Shown: piece after piece, positions 1 to 9,707 of the stretch
Numbering within the stretch: the stretch's first letter is position 1
Layout of the letters: each line of letters starts with the position of its first letter
NCBI RefSeq assembly: GCF_035961655.1
Contig: NZ_CP108393.1
Location: 3,393,501 to 3,457,500, forward strand
DNA: 64,000 nucleotides
From: Streptomyces sp. NBC_01317
Lineage (GTDB): Bacteria; Actinomycetota; Actinomycetes; Streptomycetales; Streptomycetaceae
Direction of reading: 5' to 3'
Translations under genes and position numbers: made by a program
The notes under the pieces: generated by a model
Databases searched by the model: none
What the model saw: the letters and a program-made list of their open reading frames with translations, nothing else
What the model was told of the DNA's origin: nothing

Positions 1-32
1 TCGTGGGCCTTCAGCGGCTTGTCTGCTGCCAT
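1..32 (-). CDS. rplO: 50S ribosomal protein L15 (uL15), N-terminal fragment
   Basis: Only the first codons are inside the window. Read on the minus strand they give MAADKPLKAHD, the N-terminus expected of actinobacterial L15. The ATG at 32-30 lies one base after the rpmD stop, so the gene is the next cistron of the spc operon and continues beyond position 1. L15 is an early-assembly protein of the large subunit. The call rests on the short match and on the conserved order rpsE-rpmD-rplO. Confidence 0.85.
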   Translation of the reverse strand, partial: MAADKPLKAH

Positions 33-33
33 G

Positions 34-216
34 TCAGTCGACCTCCTCAACCGTCACGAGGTGGCGGACGGTGTGCACCATGCCGCGGAACTCGGGGCGG
101 TCCTCCTTGACGACCGTGTCGTTCACTCGCTTGAGACCGAGCGAACGCAGGGTGTCGCGGTGGTTCTGCTTGCTTCCGATGAACGACCGGGTCTGCGTGA
201 TCTGGAGACGGGCCAT
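34..216 (-). CDS. rpmD: 50S ribosomal protein L30 (uL30)
   Basis: 60-residue large-subunit protein, the normal bacterial length for L30. It begins [16 protein letters not shown] and contains the family stretch [11 protein letters not shown]. The ATG at 216-214 overlaps the rpsE stop (TAATG), which implies translational coupling. An in-frame upstream reading exists, but it would lie inside rpsE and does not resemble L30. rplO follows after one base. Confidence 0.95.
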   Translation of the reverse strand: MARLQITQTRSFIGSKQNHRDTLRSLGLKRVNDTVVKEDRPEFRGMVHTVRHLVTVEEVD

Positions 217-818
217 TACGCACCCGCTCCCGCAGCACGCGCACGCAGCATGGCGGCGGGGGCGACGTCCTCGAGGGGCAGACCGCGGCGGGCCGCGATC
301 TCCTCGGGACGCTGCAGGCCCTTGAGGGCCGCCACGGTCGCGTGCACGATGTTGATCGCGTTGTCCGAGCCGAGCGACTTCGACAGGATGTCGTGGACGC
401 CCGCGCATTCGAGCACCGCGCGCACCGGGCCACCGGCGATCACGCCGGTACCGGGGGAAGCAGGCTTGAGCAGGACGACGCCTGCCGCCTTCTCGCCCTG
501 GATCGGGTGGGGGATGGTGCCCTGGATACGGGGAACCTTGAAGAAGGCCTTCTTGGCCTCTTCGACGCCCTTGGCGATGGCGGCCGGAACTTCCTTGGCC
601 TTGCCGTAACCGACGCCGACGGTACCGTCACCATCGCCCACCACGACCAGCGCGGTGAAGCTGAAGCGACGACCACCCTTCACAACCTTGGCAACGCGGT
701 TGATCGCGACAACGCGCTCAACGTACGCGGTCTTCTCGGCCGGCGAACCGTCGCGACCCTTCCGGTCCCGCCGCTCGCCGCCACCGGCACCGCTTCCGCG
801 GCGCTGGGGTCCAGCCAT
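216..818 (-). CDS. rpsE: 30S ribosomal protein S5 (uS5)
   Basis: 200-residue S5, a decoding-fidelity protein on the back of the small subunit near the mRNA entrance. An N-terminal Gly/Arg-rich extension (about residues 3-28) precedes the dsRNA-binding-like S5 domain with [20 protein letters not shown]. The C-terminal S5 domain follows ([14 protein letters not shown]) and ends in an Ala-rich tail. The stop overlaps the rpmD start by one base, and 46 bp separate the gene from rplR. The extension makes it longer than the roughly 167 residues of E. coli S5, as is usual in Streptomyces. Confidence 0.97.
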   Translation of the reverse strand: MAGPQRRGSGAGGGERRDRKGRDGSPAEKTAYVERVVAINRVAKVVKGGRRFSFTALVVVGDGDGTVGVGYGKAKEVPAAIAKGVEEAKKAFFKVPRIQGTIPHPIQGEKAAGVVLLKPASPGTGVIAGGPVRAVLECAGVHDILSKSLGSDNAINIVHATVAALKGLQRPEEIAARRGLPLEDVAPAAMLRARAAGAGA

Positions 819-864
819 TGGATCTACCTCTCTCTGTTACGTCCGCTAGCTCCGGAACCGGGGC

Positions 865-1248
865 TCAGAACTTCAGCCCGGCTTCGCGGGCGGCGTCAGC
901 CAGAGCGGCAATCCGCCCGGCGTACTGGTTGCCACCACGGTCGAACACGACGGCCTCGATACCGGCGGCCTTCGCACGCTCGGCGACCAGGGCCCCGACC
1001 TGCTTGGCCTGGGCGCTCTTGTCGCCGTCGGTCCCGCGGATCGAAGTGTCCAGAGTCGACGCCGAGGCGAGCGTGTGGCCCGCGATGTCGTCGACGACCT
1101 GAGCCACCATGTGGCGGTTGGAACGCGTCACAACGAGGCGGGGGCGCTCCTGCGTGCCCGAGACCTTCTTGCGGACGCGAATGTGACGGCGCTTGATGGC
1201 AGCGGCCTTGTAGGCCTTGCCCTTGGCGATCTTCACACCGAATGCCAT
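865..1248 (-). CDS. rplR: 50S ribosomal protein L18 (uL18)
   Basis: 127-residue L18, which binds 5S rRNA together with L5 and L25 in the central protuberance. A basic N-terminus ([20 protein letters not shown]) leads into the L18 fold with [20 protein letters not shown] and the C-terminal motif [20 protein letters not shown]. The ATG at 1248 is two bases past the rplF stop. The length fits actinobacterial L18. Confidence 0.96.
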   Translation of the reverse strand: MAFGVKIAKGKAYKAAAIKRRHIRVRKKVSGTQERPRLVVTRSNRHMVAQVVDDIAGHTLASASTLDTSIRGTDGDKSAQAKQVGALVAERAKAAGIEAVVFDRGGNQYAGRIAALADAAREAGLKF

Positions 1249-1250
1249 GG

Positions 1251-1790
1251 CTACTTACCAGCCTTTCCGACCTTGCGGCGGATGACCTCGCCCGCGTACC
1301 GGACACCCTTGGCCTTGTAGGGGTCGGGCTTCCGCAGCTTGCGGATTGTGGCGGCGACCTCGCCGACCCTCTGCTTGTCGATGCCCTCGACGGAGAACTT
1401 CGTCGGTGTCTCCACCTTGAAGGTGATTCCCTCGGGGGCCTCGATGAGGATCGGGTGGCTGTAGCCCAGGGCGAACTCCAGGTTGGAGCCCTTCGCCTGG
1501 ACTCGGTAACCGACACCGCTGATCTCGAGCGCCTTGACGTAACCCTGGGTCACGCCGGTGATCATGTTCGCCACCAGCGTGCGGGACAGGCCGTGGAAGG
1601 CCTTGTTCTGACGCTCGTCGTTGGGGCGCAGCACCTGAAGGGTGCCGTCCTCGCCCTTGGTGACCTCGATCGGCGCGACGACGGTGTGCGAGAGGGTGCC
1701 CTTGGGACCCTTCACGCTGACCGTGCGGCCTTCGATGGTGACGTCCACACCGGCGGGAACCTGGATGGGGAGCTTGCCGATTCGCGACAT
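1251..1790 (-). CDS. rplF: 50S ribosomal protein L6 (uL6)
   Basis: 179-residue L6, which sits near the factor-binding region of the 50S subunit. I chose the ATG at 1790 ([15 protein letters not shown]) because it matches the family N-terminus and has a purine-rich GAGGAAAG site just upstream. The 17 in-frame codons further upstream look like spacer. Two L6 repeats are visible, the second ending in the typical [20 protein letters not shown] region. It lies between rpsH (22-bp gap) and rplR (2-bp gap). Confidence 0.96.
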   Translation of the reverse strand: MSRIGKLPIQVPAGVDVTIEGRTVSVKGPKGTLSHTVVAPIEVTKGEDGTLQVLRPNDERQNKAFHGLSRTLVANMITGVTQGYVKALEISGVGYRVQAKGSNLEFALGYSHPILIEAPEGITFKVETPTKFSVEGIDKQRVGEVAATIRKLRKPDPYKAKGVRYAGEVIRRKVGKAGK

Positions 1791-1812
1791 GAGCTTTCCT
1801 CTCCGTTCCCGA

Positions 1813-2211
1813 CTACCAGACGTAGGCGAGGACTTCCCCACCTACGCCCTTCTTGCTCGCCTGCTGGCCGGTCAGGAGGCCGTGGGACGTGGAGATGATC
1901 GCCACGCCCAGGCCGCCGAGAACCTTCGGCAGACTGGTGGACTTCGCGTACACACGCAGACCCGGCTTGGAGATGCGCTTGATGCCGGCGATCGAACGCT
2001 CGCGGTTCGGCCCGAACTTCAGCTCCAGGACGAGGTTCTTGCCGACTTCGGCGTCCTCGACCTTCCAGCCGGTGATGAAGCCCTCCTGCTGGAGGATCTC
2101 CGCGATGTGCGACTTGATCTTGCTGTGCGGCATCACGACATCGTCGTGGTACGCCGAGTTCGCGTTACGCAGACGCGTGAGCATGTCTGCGATGGGATCA
2201 GTCATGGTCAT
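1813..2211 (-). CDS. rpsH: 30S ribosomal protein S8 (uS8)
   Basis: 132-residue S8, a primary 16S rRNA-binding protein. In E. coli it also represses the spc operon by binding its own mRNA. The start at 2211 ([18 protein letters not shown]) is the family N-terminus; the 45 codons before it are untranslated spacer read in frame. The C-terminus [20 protein letters not shown] is diagnostic. A 210-nt spacer separates it from rpsN, unusually long for this operon, and could hold an internal regulatory site. Confidence 0.96.
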   Translation of the reverse strand: MTMTDPIADMLTRLRNANSAYHDDVVMPHSKIKSHIAEILQQEGFITGWKVEDAEVGKNLVLELKFGPNRERSIAGIKRISKPGLRVYAKSTSLPKVLGGLGVAIISTSHGLLTGQQASKKGVGGEVLAYVW

Positions 2212-2421
2212 GTATTGGCCTTCGGCCTCTCTCGCCGGGGTTTCCTGTATGCGCCATCCCTCTCCCCGATCAGAGCCGGGACGGGTGCGGTGCGGGGACC
2301 TACGGCGTAGTAAGTCGTTATGGACGGCGGGCGCCCAACCCCCCAAGCCTACGGCATTTGAGGAAGGGCTCCCGCCAACCAGGTACTTACCGAGAGTTCC
2401 AGGTGGGTCCTCGGAAGAGGA
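2212..2421 (-). other. 210-nt rpsN-rpsH spacer
   Basis: All other cistrons nearby overlap or lie within about 110 bp, but here no protein-like frame is seen for 210 nt. The stretch is GC-rich and contains short pyrimidine runs; I see no convincing terminator or promoter. It would be transcribed as part of the spc mRNA just ahead of rpsH, the gene whose E. coli product is the operon repressor. Confidence 0.5.
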
Positions 2422-2607
2422 CTACCAGGAGCTCTTGGTGACGCCCGGCAGCTCGCCGCGGTGGGCCATCTCACGAAGGCACACACGGCACAGGCCGAAC
2501 TTGCGGTAGACGGAGTGGGGCCGGCCGCAGCGCTGGCAGCGGGTGTAACCGCGCACCGCGAACTTGGGCTTGCGGGCGGCCTTTTCGATCAAAGCCTTCT
2601 TCGCCAC
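2422..2607 (-). CDS. rpsN: 30S ribosomal protein S14, type Z (zinc-binding, uS14)
   Basis: 61-residue short S14. It carries a zinc ribbon with Cys24-x2-Cys27 and Cys40-x2-Cys43 (CQRC and CRVC), so it is the C+ form that needs zinc. Streptomyces usually keep a longer zinc-free S14 paralogue elsewhere under Zur control; this copy in the spc operon is the default one. It starts [20 protein letters not shown], two bases after the rplE stop. The length matches the type-Z family exactly. Confidence 0.97.
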   Translation of the reverse strand: MAKKALIEKAARKPKFAVRGYTRCQRCGRPHSVYRKFGLCRVCLREMAHRGELPGVTKSSW

Positions 2608-2609
2608 GG

Positions 2610-3167
2610 TCAGTTCTCCTTGAACGGGAAGCCGAGGTGACGAAGGAGGGCACGACCCTCGTCGTCGTTGGTCGCCGTGGTCACCACGGTGATGTCCATG
2701 CCCCGGACCCGGTCGATCTTGTCCTGGTCGATCTCGTGGAACATGACCTGCTCCGTGAGACCGAAGGTGTAGTTGCCACGGCCGTCGAACTGCTTCGGCG
2801 ACAGACCGCGGAAGTCACGGATACGCGGCAGCGCGAGCGACAGCGTACGGTCCAGGAACTCCCACATGCGGTCACCGCGGAGGGTGACGTGGCAGCCGAT
2901 CGGCTGGCCCTCGCGCAGCTTGAACTGCGCGATGGACTTCCGGGCCTTGGTGACGGCCGGCTTCTGGCCCGTGATCGTGGTGAGGTCGCGGATGGCGCCC
3001 TCGATCAGCTTGGAGTCGCGGGCGGCGTCGCCCACACCCATGTTGACCACGATCTTGACGAGACCGGGGATCTGCATGACGTTCTCGTACGAGAACTCCT
3101 CACGCAGCTTGCCCGTGATCTCCTCGCGGTAGCGCAGCTTCAGACGGGGTGCAGTGGTGGTCGTCAT
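2610..3167 (-). CDS. rplE: 50S ribosomal protein L5 (uL5)
   Basis: 185-residue L5, which binds 5S rRNA and contacts P-site tRNA from the central protuberance. It contains the N-terminal segment [18 protein letters not shown] and the family core [20 protein letters not shown], followed by [20 protein letters not shown]. The stop is two bases before rpsN and the ATG overlaps the rplX stop by one base. Nothing unusual. Confidence 0.97.
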   Translation of the reverse strand: MTTTTAPRLKLRYREEITGKLREEFSYENVMQIPGLVKIVVNMGVGDAARDSKLIEGAIRDLTTITGQKPAVTKARKSIAQFKLREGQPIGCHVTLRGDRMWEFLDRTLSLALPRIRDFRGLSPKQFDGRGNYTFGLTEQVMFHEIDQDKIDRVRGMDITVVTTATNDDEGRALLRHLGFPFKEN

Positions 3168-3490
3168 CAGATGTCCTCACCGGTCCGCTTGGCAACGCGG
3201 ATCTTCTTGCCCTCGTCGTCAAAGCGGTAGCCGACGCGGGTGACGACCTTCTTGCCGTCCTTCTCCACGACCAGCTGAACGTTGCTGACATGGACGGGGG
3301 CTTCGGTGGTCACGATGCCGCCGGTCTGCGAACCGCGAGCCGTCTGACCGGCCTTGGTGTGCTTCTTGACCCGGTTGACACCCTCGACGAGAACACGGTT
3401 CTGCGTGGGGATGGCCAGAATGACCTTCCCCTGCTTGCCCTTGTCCTTGCCGGTGATGACCTGAACCAGGTCGCCCTTCTTGATCTTCAT
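3167..3490 (-). CDS. rplX: 50S ribosomal protein L24 (uL24)
   Basis: 107-residue L24, an assembly-initiator protein at the exit-tunnel rim. A KOW motif opens the protein ([20 protein letters not shown]), followed by [16 protein letters not shown] and the C-terminal segment [20 protein letters not shown]. It overlaps rplE by one base and is two bases from rplN, so the three are coupled. Confidence 0.97.
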   Translation of the reverse strand: MKIKKGDLVQVITGKDKGKQGKVILAIPTQNRVLVEGVNRVKKHTKAGQTARGSQTGGIVTTEAPVHVSNVQLVVEKDGKKVVTRVGYRFDDEGKKIRVAKRTGEDI

Positions 3491-3492
3491 GC

Positions 3493-3861
3493 TTACAGCA
3501 CCTCCGGCGCGAGCGAGATGATCTTCATGAACTTCTTCTCGCGCAGCTCACGGCCCACCGGGCCGAAGATACGGGTGCCACGAGGGTCGCCGTCGTTCTT
3601 CAGGATGACGGCGGCGTTCTCGTCGAAGCGGATGTACGAGCCGTCCTGGCGGCGGCGCTCCTTGACGGTGCGAACGATGACAGCCTTGACGACGTCACCC
3701 TTCTTCACGTTCGCACCGGGGATCGCGTCCTTGACGGTGGCGACGATGACGTCGCCGATGCCCGCGTAGCGGCGGCCCGAGCCACCGAGAACACGGATGC
3801 AAAGGACTTCCTTGGCACCTGTGTTGTCGGCGACACGAAGTCGCGACTCCTGCTGGATCAC
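3493..3861 (-). CDS. rplN: 50S ribosomal protein L14 (uL14)
   Basis: 122-residue L14, part of an intersubunit bridge and of the binding site for silencing factor RsfS. It opens [20 protein letters not shown], with [20 protein letters not shown] and [20 protein letters not shown] as family signatures. Upstream, 111 bp separate it from rpsQ and contain a strong hairpin at 3890-3918. Confidence 0.97.
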   Translation of the reverse strand: MIQQESRLRVADNTGAKEVLCIRVLGGSGRRYAGIGDVIVATVKDAIPGANVKKGDVVKAVIVRTVKERRRQDGSYIRFDENAAVILKNDGDPRGTRIFGPVGRELREKKFMKIISLAPEVL

Positions 3862-3889
3862 GTGTATCTCCTGATCGTCTGCCGGTTCC

Positions 3890-3918
3890 CCGGGGGGCGG
3901 ATCGCTCCCGCCCCCCGG
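3890..3918 (-). other. Intercistronic hairpin rpsQ-rplN
   Basis: Perfect 11-bp inverted repeat (CCGGGGGGCGG at 3890-3900, complement at 3908-3918) with a 7-nt loop, in the 111-bp gap between rpsQ and rplN. It has no T-run on the transcribed strand, so an RNA-stability or processing element is more likely than a terminator. Confidence 0.6.
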
Positions 3919-3972
3919 AGCCTGGCGGAACTACTTCGGGGGTATGCCCTCGAAGGAATTACTCGGCCTGGG

Positions 3973-4263
3973 TTACTTGGCCTTCTCAAGGATCTCGATG
4001 ATGCGCCACCGCTTCGTGGCGGACAGCGGCCGGGTCTCCATCAGGAGGACGCGGTCGCCGATGCCGGCGGCGTTCTGCTCGTCGTGCGCCTTGAGCTTGT
4101 TCGTACGGCGGATGACCTTGCCGTACAGAGCGTGCTTCACGCGGTCCTCGACGGCGACGACGACGGTCTTGTCCATCTTGTCGCTGACGACCAGGCCCTC
4201 ACGGGTCTTGCGGAATCCGCGCTCGGTGCTCGGGGTGTTCTCGGTCACGTTGTTCTCAGTCAT
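3973..4263 (-). CDS. rpsQ: 30S ribosomal protein S17 (uS17)
   Basis: 96-residue S17, an OB-fold primary binder of 16S rRNA. An unstructured N-terminus ([16 protein letters not shown]) precedes the core [20 protein letters not shown] and [20 protein letters not shown]. The ATG at 4263 overlaps the rpmC stop. The gene is followed by the unusually large gap to rplN. Confidence 0.96.
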   Translation of the reverse strand: MTENNVTENTPSTERGFRKTREGLVVSDKMDKTVVVAVEDRVKHALYGKVIRRTNKLKAHDEQNAAGIGDRVLLMETRPLSATKRWRIIEILEKAK

Positions 4264-4487
4264 CAGGCGCTCTCCACCGTCTCGATGCCCAGCTCGCGCT
4301 CACGCATCAGGGTGTAGATCCGCGCGATGTCCTTGCGGACGGCCTTGAGCCGACCGTGGTTCTCGAGCTGGCCCGTCGCCGCCTGGAAGCGGAGATTGAA
4401 CAGCTCTTCCTTGGCTTCGCGAAGCTTGTTGACAAGCTCCTCGTCGCCCAGTTCGCGCAGCTCGGACGCCTTGGTAACGGCCGCCAT
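4263..4487 (-). CDS. rpmC: 50S ribosomal protein L29 (uL29)
   Basis: 74-residue L29, two helices at the tunnel exit where trigger factor and SRP dock. It begins [19 protein letters not shown], with the family core [20 protein letters not shown] start at the ATG at 4487, which overlaps the rplP stop (TGATG), rather than the adjacent GTG at 4490. The slightly long C-terminus ([13 protein letters not shown]) is common in Streptomyces. Confidence 0.95.
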   Translation of the reverse strand: MAAVTKASELRELGDEELVNKLREAKEELFNLRFQAATGQLENHGRLKAVRKDIARIYTLMRERELGIETVESA

Positions 4488-4906
4488 CACGACTCACCTG
4501 CCTCGCGCCGAACGATCCGGCACTTCATCGGAAGCTTGTGAGCTGCGCGGGTAAGCGCCTCACGCGCAATCTTCTCGTTCGGGTAGGACAGCTCGAACAT
4601 CACCCGACCGGGCTTGACGTTCGCGATCCACCACTCGGGGGAACCCTTACCGGAACCCATGCGGGTCTCGGCGGGCTTCTTGGTGAGCGGACGGTCCGGG
4701 TAGATGTTGATCCAGACCTTGCCGCCACGCTTGATGTGGCGGGTCATCGCGATACGAGCGGCCTCGATCTGACGGTTCGTCACGTATGCCGGGGTCAGCG
4801 CCTGGATGCCGTACTCGCCGAACGCAACCTGCGTGCCACCCTTGGACATACCGCTGCGCTTCGGGTGGTGCTGCTTGCGGTGCTTGACCCTACGGGGGAT
4901 CAGCAT
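4487..4906 (-). CDS. rplP: 50S ribosomal protein L16 (uL16)
   Basis: 139-residue L16, which organises the A-site tRNA elbow region and is needed late in 50S assembly. It starts [20 protein letters not shown] and contains [20 protein letters not shown], the typical L16 opening, followed by the conserved [18 protein letters not shown]. The frame stays open upstream through rpsC, but the ATG at 4906 is the family start and lies five bases past the rpsC stop. Confidence 0.96.
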   Translation of the reverse strand: MLIPRRVKHRKQHHPKRSGMSKGGTQVAFGEYGIQALTPAYVTNRQIEAARIAMTRHIKRGGKVWINIYPDRPLTKKPAETRMGSGKGSPEWWIANVKPGRVMFELSYPNEKIAREALTRAAHKLPMKCRIVRREAGES

Positions 4907-4911
4907 GTCGG

Positions 4912-5775
4912 TCAGGCCTCCGTTCCGCCGGTAGAAGAGGGCGTCGCCTCCGCGGCCGGAGCAGCCGTGGCGTCGGCCTTGGGGGCCTCCGCACCGGGAG
5001 CCTGCTGCGGCTTGCGGCCACCGCGGCCGCCGCGCTCGCCACCACGGCCGCCACCGGCGCCACCGCGGCCGGCGGGACGGTCGTTGCCGCCACCACGAGC
5101 CGGGCGGTTGCCCGCGCGGGCCGCGGCGTTCTCGGCACGCACCTCGGCGATGTTCTTGACGTCGCCCTTGTAGATCCAGACCTTCACGCCGATACGGCCG
5201 AAGGTCGTCTTGGCCTCGAAGAAGCCGTAGTCGACGTTCGCACGGAGGGTGTGCAGGGGCACACGGCCCTCGCGGTAGAACTCCGAGCGGGACATCTCGG
5301 CGCCGCCGAGACGGCCACCGCACTGGATCTTGATGCCCTTGGCGCCGGCCTTCATCGTCGACTGCATGCTCTTCCGCATGGCGCGACGGAAGGAGACACG
5401 CGAGGACAGCTGCTCGGCGACGGCCTGGGCCACCAGCTGAGCGTCCACCTCGGGGTTCTTGACCTCGAGGATGTTCAGCTGGACCTGCTTGCCGGTCAGC
5501 TTCTCCAGCTCGCCGCGGATACGGTCGGCCTCGGCGCCGCGGCGGCCGATGACGATGCCCGGACGCGCGGTGTGGATGTCGACGCGGACGCGGTCGCGGG
5601 TGCGCTCGATCTCGACCTTCGAGATGCCGGCCCGCTCCATGCCCTTCGTCATCATGCGACGAATGGCGACGTCTTCCTTGACGTAGTCCTTGTACAGCTT
5701 GTCGGCGTACCACCGGGACTTGAAGTCCGTGGTGATGCCGAGCCGGAACCCATGCGGGTTAACCTTCTGGCCCAT
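4912..5775 (-). CDS. rpsC: 30S ribosomal protein S3 (uS3) with long C-terminal tail
   Basis: 287-residue S3, part of the mRNA entry channel and helicase centre. It begins [20 protein letters not shown]. The KH type-2 domain covers about residues 40-110 with the loop IGRRG near 77, and the C-terminal S3 domain runs to about 215. The last 70 residues are an added tail: Gly/Arg-rich (216-254), then Ala/Pro/Thr-rich (255-287). E. coli S3 has 233 residues. The tail is typical of actinobacteria and looks disordered. The ATG overlaps the rplV stop by one base. Confidence 0.96.
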   Translation of the reverse strand: MGQKVNPHGFRLGITTDFKSRWYADKLYKDYVKEDVAIRRMMTKGMERAGISKVEIERTRDRVRVDIHTARPGIVIGRRGAEADRIRGELEKLTGKQVQLNILEVKNPEVDAQLVAQAVAEQLSSRVSFRRAMRKSMQSTMKAGAKGIKIQCGGRLGGAEMSRSEFYREGRVPLHTLRANVDYGFFEAKTTFGRIGVKVWIYKGDVKNIAEVRAENAAARAGNRPARGGGNDRPAGRGGAGGGRGGERGGRGGRKPQQAPGAEAPKADATAAPAAEATPSSTGGTEA

Positions 5776-6122
5776 TACCGGGTTCCTTCCTTGCTGCTGA
5801 CGACCACGGTGATGTGGCTGGTCCGCTTGCGGATCCGGTAGGCACGGCCCTGGGCACGCGGCCGGAACCGCTTCAGGGTCGGACCCTCATCCACATACGC
5901 CTCGCTGATGACCAGCGAAGAGGCGTCCGGGTGGTCGTAGTTGTGCGCGGCGTTGGCAATGGCGCTGTCAAGCACCTTGCCGACCGGCACGCTCGCGGCC
6001 TGCGCGGCGAAACGCAGGACCGCCTGAGCCTCCGTGGCATCCATGCCACGGATGAGGTCCACCACTCGGCGGGCCTTCATGGGCGTGACGCGGATGTACC
6101 GCGCCTGGGCCCTGGCTTCCAT
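5775..6122 (-). CDS. rplV: 50S ribosomal protein L22 (uL22)
   Basis: 115-residue L22, whose beta-hairpin lines the peptide exit tunnel (macrolide region). I chose the ATG at 6122 ([20 protein letters not shown]): it matches the family and has an AAGGGA ribosome-binding site about 5 bases upstream, unlike the in-frame start eight codons earlier. The tunnel hairpin is seen in [20 protein letters not shown]. The stop overlaps the rpsC start. Confidence 0.96.
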   Translation of the reverse strand: MEARAQARYIRVTPMKARRVVDLIRGMDATEAQAVLRFAAQAASVPVGKVLDSAIANAAHNYDHPDASSLVISEAYVDEGPTLKRFRPRAQGRAYRIRKRTSHITVVVSSKEGTR

Positions 6123-6164
6123 GGTTGTCCCTTCGGTGTAAGTCATAGTCGGTTACACCCCGCG

Positions 6165-6446
6165 TCAGCGGCGCTTCGACTTCCGGTCGTCCTTGACGTG
6201 GCCGCGGAAGGTGCGAGTCGGCGAGAACTCGCCGAGCTTGTGGCCGACCATCGACTCGGTGACGAACACCGGGACGTGGATCTTGCCGTTGTGCACCGCG
6301 ATCGTGTGGCCCAGCATGGCCGGGATGATCATTGAGCGCCGGGACCAGGTCTTGATGACGTTCTTGGTGCCTGCTTCGTTCTGGACGTCCACCTTCTTGA
6401 TCAGGTGGTCGTCGACGAAGGGCCCCTTCTTGAGACTGCGCGGCAT
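6165..6446 (-). CDS. rpsS: 30S ribosomal protein S19 (uS19)
   Basis: 93-residue S19 of the small-subunit head. Begins [40 protein letters not shown] and the C-terminal [17 protein letters not shown] are diagnostic. It is 12 bp past rplB and 42 bp before rplV. Length is standard. Confidence 0.97.
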   Translation of the reverse strand: MPRSLKKGPFVDDHLIKKVDVQNEAGTKNVIKTWSRRSMIIPAMLGHTIAVHNGKIHVPVFVTESMVGHKLGEFSPTRTFRGHVKDDRKSKRR

Positions 6447-6458
6447 CTAAACCCGCTC

Positions 6459-7295
<837 letters not shown>

Positions 7296-7334
7296 TTCTC
7301 AGTCCTCGTCCGATTCCGGACGACTCGACCTCCG

Positions 7335-7652
7335 TCAGGAGGCCGGGCCGCCGAAGATGTCGATACGGTCGCCCTCAGCGAGGGTCACGATGGCGCGCTT
7401 GGTGTTCGCGCGCTTGCCGAAACCGGTGCGGGTGCGCTTGCGCTTGCCCTGCCGGTTGATCGTGTTGACCCCGGCGACCTTGACCGAGAAGACCGCTTCC
7501 ACGGCCTGCTTGATCTGGGTCTTGTTGGCGGTGGGCGCCACGATGAACGTGTACTTGTTCTCGTCGAGGAGCGCGTAGCTCTTCTCCGACACCACGGGCT
7601 TCACAAGAATGTCGCGGTGGTCGTGGAACGTCTTGCTGGTGATCTCGGCCAT
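7335..7652 (-). CDS. rplW: 50S ribosomal protein L23 (uL23)
   Basis: 105-residue L23, the docking site for trigger factor and SRP at the tunnel exit. The motif [20 protein letters not shown] and the C-terminal [20 protein letters not shown] identify the family. The ATG overlaps the rplD stop by one base, so the two are coupled. Confidence 0.97.
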   Translation of the reverse strand: MAEITSKTFHDHRDILVKPVVSEKSYALLDENKYTFIVAPTANKTQIKQAVEAVFSVKVAGVNTINRQGKRKRTRTGFGKRANTKRAIVTLAEGDRIDIFGGPAS

Positions 7653-8311
7653 CAGGCTTCGGCCCCCTCGTTCTCGTTGTCATCGGCCTTGGAAGGGCCA
7701 GACACGAAGGACTCGAAGGCGGCCTTGGTGAAGACCACGTCGTCGGAGACGATCACGTCGTACGTGTTCAGCTGGCCCGGCGCCAGGATGTGTACCTGGG
7801 GCAGGTTGCGAACGGACAGCCATGCGGCCTCGTCGCCACGCTCGACGACCAGGAGCAGGTTCTTGCGCTCGCTGATCTTGCCCAGCAGGGTCTTCGCGGC
7901 CTTGGTGGAGATCGCGTCCTCGACCAGGCCGGAGACGACGTGGATACGCGAGTGGCGCGCCCGGTCGGTGAGGGCACCGCGCAGGGCGGCGGCCTTCATC
8001 TTCTTGGGCGTCCGCTGCGAGTAGTCACGCGGCTGCGGGCCGTGAACGACGCCACCGCCGACGAACTGCGGAGCGCGGGTCGAACCCTGACGGGCGCGGC
8101 CGGTGCCCTTCTGGCGGTACGGCTTGCGCCCACCACCACGGACCTCGCCGCGTGTCTTGGTCTTGTGCGTGCCCTGGCGGGCAGCGGCCAGCTGGGCGAC
8201 TACGACCTGGTGGATCAGCGGAATGCTGACCTTGGCGTCGAAGATCTCCGCGGGGAGTTCGACGGTCCCGGCCTTGTCACCTGCCGGCGAAAGGATGTCA
8301 ACAGTGCTCAT
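7652..8311 (-). CDS. rplD: 50S ribosomal protein L4 (uL4)
   Basis: 219-residue L4. It lines the exit tunnel and in E. coli also represses transcription and translation of the S10 operon. The N-terminal strand [20 protein letters not shown] and the tunnel loop with [20 protein letters not shown] are clear, followed by the globular Rossmann-like part. An acidic C-terminus ([12 protein letters not shown]) is present. It sits 7 bp after rplC and overlaps rplW. Whether it autoregulates here cannot be seen from sequence. Confidence 0.97.
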   Translation of the reverse strand: MSTVDILSPAGDKAGTVELPAEIFDAKVSIPLIHQVVVAQLAAARQGTHKTKTRGEVRGGGRKPYRQKGTGRARQGSTRAPQFVGGGVVHGPQPRDYSQRTPKKMKAAALRGALTDRARHSRIHVVSGLVEDAISTKAAKTLLGKISERKNLLLVVERGDEAAWLSVRNLPQVHILAPGQLNTYDVIVSDDVVFTKAAFESFVSGPSKADDNENEGAEA

Positions 8312-8318
8312 CGTTACC

Positions 8319-8963
8319 TCAGGCCCCCTTGGCCGCGGTACGGACCAGGACGAGGCCGCCGTTCGGACCGGGGACCGCGCCCTTGATCAGGAGCAGGCCC
8401 TTCTCCGCGTCAACGGCATAGACGGTCAGGTTCTGTGTGGTGACCCGCTCGTTGCCCATACGACCGGCCATCCGCATGCCCTTGAACACACGGCCGGGGG
8501 TGGCGCAGCCACCGATGGAGCCGGGCGAGCGGTGCTTGCGCTGGACGCCGTGACCGGCGCCGAGGCCCTTGAAGTTGTGACGCTTCATGACACCGGCGAA
8601 GCCCTTGCCCTTGCTCTTGCCCGTGACGTCAACCTTGACGCCGGACTCGAACACCGAGGCGGTGACCTCCTGGCCGAGCGTGTACTCGCTCGCGTCGGAG
8701 GTGCGGAGCTCCACCAGGTGGCGGCGCGGGGTCACGTCGGCCTTGGCGAAGTGGCCCTTGAGGGGCTTGTTCACCTTGCGCGGGTCGATCTCGCCGAAGG
8801 CGATCTGGACCGACTCGTAGCCGTCGGAGTCATTCGTACGGACCTGGGTAACGACGCAGGGTCCGGCCTTGACCACGGTCACCGGGACGACACGGTTGTT
8901 CTCGTCCCAGACCTGGGTCATGCCGAGCTTCTCGCCCAGGACACCCTTGATCTGCTTTGCCAT
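8319..8963 (-). CDS. rplC: 50S ribosomal protein L3 (uL3)
   Basis: 214-residue L3, an assembly initiator whose extension reaches the peptidyl-transferase centre. Begins [20 protein letters not shown]. The loop segment [20 protein letters not shown] and the [20 protein letters not shown] region that approaches the catalytic centre are intact. It lies 13 bp downstream of rpsJ. Confidence 0.97.
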   Translation of the reverse strand: MAKQIKGVLGEKLGMTQVWDENNRVVPVTVVKAGPCVVTQVRTNDSDGYESVQIAFGEIDPRKVNKPLKGHFAKADVTPRRHLVELRTSDASEYTLGQEVTASVFESGVKVDVTGKSKGKGFAGVMKRHNFKGLGAGHGVQRKHRSPGSIGGCATPGRVFKGMRMAGRMGNERVTTQNLTVYAVDAEKGLLLIKGAVPGPNGGLVLVRTAAKGA

Positions 8964-8976
8964 TCTTCCGCGCCTC

Positions 8977-9285
8977 TCAGAGCTTGATCTCGATGTCGAC
9001 GCCGGCCGGAAGGTCCAGGCGCATCAACGAGTCAACGGTCTTGGGCGTCGGGTCGAGAATGTCGATCAGGCGCTTGTGCGTGCGCATCTCGAAGTGCTCG
9101 CGAGAATCCTTGTACTTGTGCGGCGACTTGATGACGCAGTACACGTTCTTCTCTGTGGGCAGCGGCACCGGGCCCGCGACCGACGCACCAGTACGCGTCA
9201 CCGTCTCGACGATCTTCTTCGCCGAGGAATCGATGACCTCGTGGTCGTAGGCCTTGAGCCGGATGCGGATCTTCTGTCCCGCCAT
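8977..9285 (-). CDS. rpsJ: 30S ribosomal protein S10 / NusE (uS10)
   Basis: 102-residue S10, first gene of the S10 operon. Besides its role in the small-subunit head, it is NusE, the partner of NusB and NusG that links transcription to translation. [20 protein letters not shown] and the C-terminal [11 protein letters not shown] are diagnostic. It is preceded by a 420-bp leader region with a terminator-like hairpin and a motif shared with rpsL. Confidence 0.97.
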   Translation of the reverse strand: MAGQKIRIRLKAYDHEVIDSSAKKIVETVTRTGASVAGPVPLPTEKNVYCVIKSPHKYKDSREHFEMRTHKRLIDILDPTPKTVDSLMRLDLPAGVDIEIKL

Positions 9286-9344
9286 GGCTGCTAGTAGTCC
9301 TGTCTCTCGTCACGCTCTGGAACCCGGGGGGTTCGCGTCCTGCT

Positions 9345-9369
9345 CCGACCCACGCGGTCGGGCGTGTCG
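9345..9369 (-). promoter_or_regulatory. Leader element shared by S10 and str operons (copy 1)
   Basis: 25-nt segment that on the transcribed strand folds as CCGACC-GCGTG-GGTCGG preceded by CGACACGC. The same 25 nt occur in the rpsL leader at 21838-21862 with one mismatch. It lies about 60 nt upstream of the rpsJ start. The position and identity suggest a common leader function for the two ribosomal operons; the function is inferred. Confidence 0.65.
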
Positions 9370-9382
9370 CATCCCCTCTACG

Positions 9383-9403
9383 AAAATCTCCCGAAAGGGA
9401 GAT
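9383..9403 (-). terminator. Attenuator-like hairpin in the rpsJ leader
   Basis: On the minus strand ATCTCCC-TTTC-GGGAGAT is followed directly by TTTTC, the shape of a rho-independent terminator, but it lies 98 nt upstream of the rpsJ start and therefore inside the leader. It could attenuate the S10 operon, or end a transcript arriving from upstream. Confidence 0.55.
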
Positions 9404-9707
9404 CCCAACCAAGGGGGCGCGGGCCCAGGACCGCGAGCCGGAGGCACAACACCTACCGGGCGCCTGGCCGGCGTCCCACTGACACTTCCCGGAAGATTCC
9501 CGTACGTCCGCACCAGCGCTGCCCCGAAAGGCAGTTGGCACGACGAGTACTGTGGGACTCGCTTCCGGTCCTCCCGGCGGGAGGCGCGCAGCATTGACGC
9601 TCAACCGAGCAACCTGAACAGTGTGCCACAGGGCCCGTGACCCTGGCCAATCGCGGCCGGAAAGGGTACCCCACGGGCTGACGCCCGAATCCTCACCCGG
9701 GTTGCAC

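Larger units (their letters stand above)
9286..9707 (-). promoter_or_regulatory. S10 operon promoter and leader region
   Basis: 422 bp without a credible gene. On the minus strand it must hold the rpsJ promoter and a long leader. I see a possible extended promoter around 9,620-9,655 (TTGGCC and CACACT), but the spacing is poor, so the exact promoter is not assigned. The leader holds a hairpin with a T-run (9383-9403) and the 25-nt element shared with rpsL (9345-9369). Small frames here lack protein character. Confidence 0.6.
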
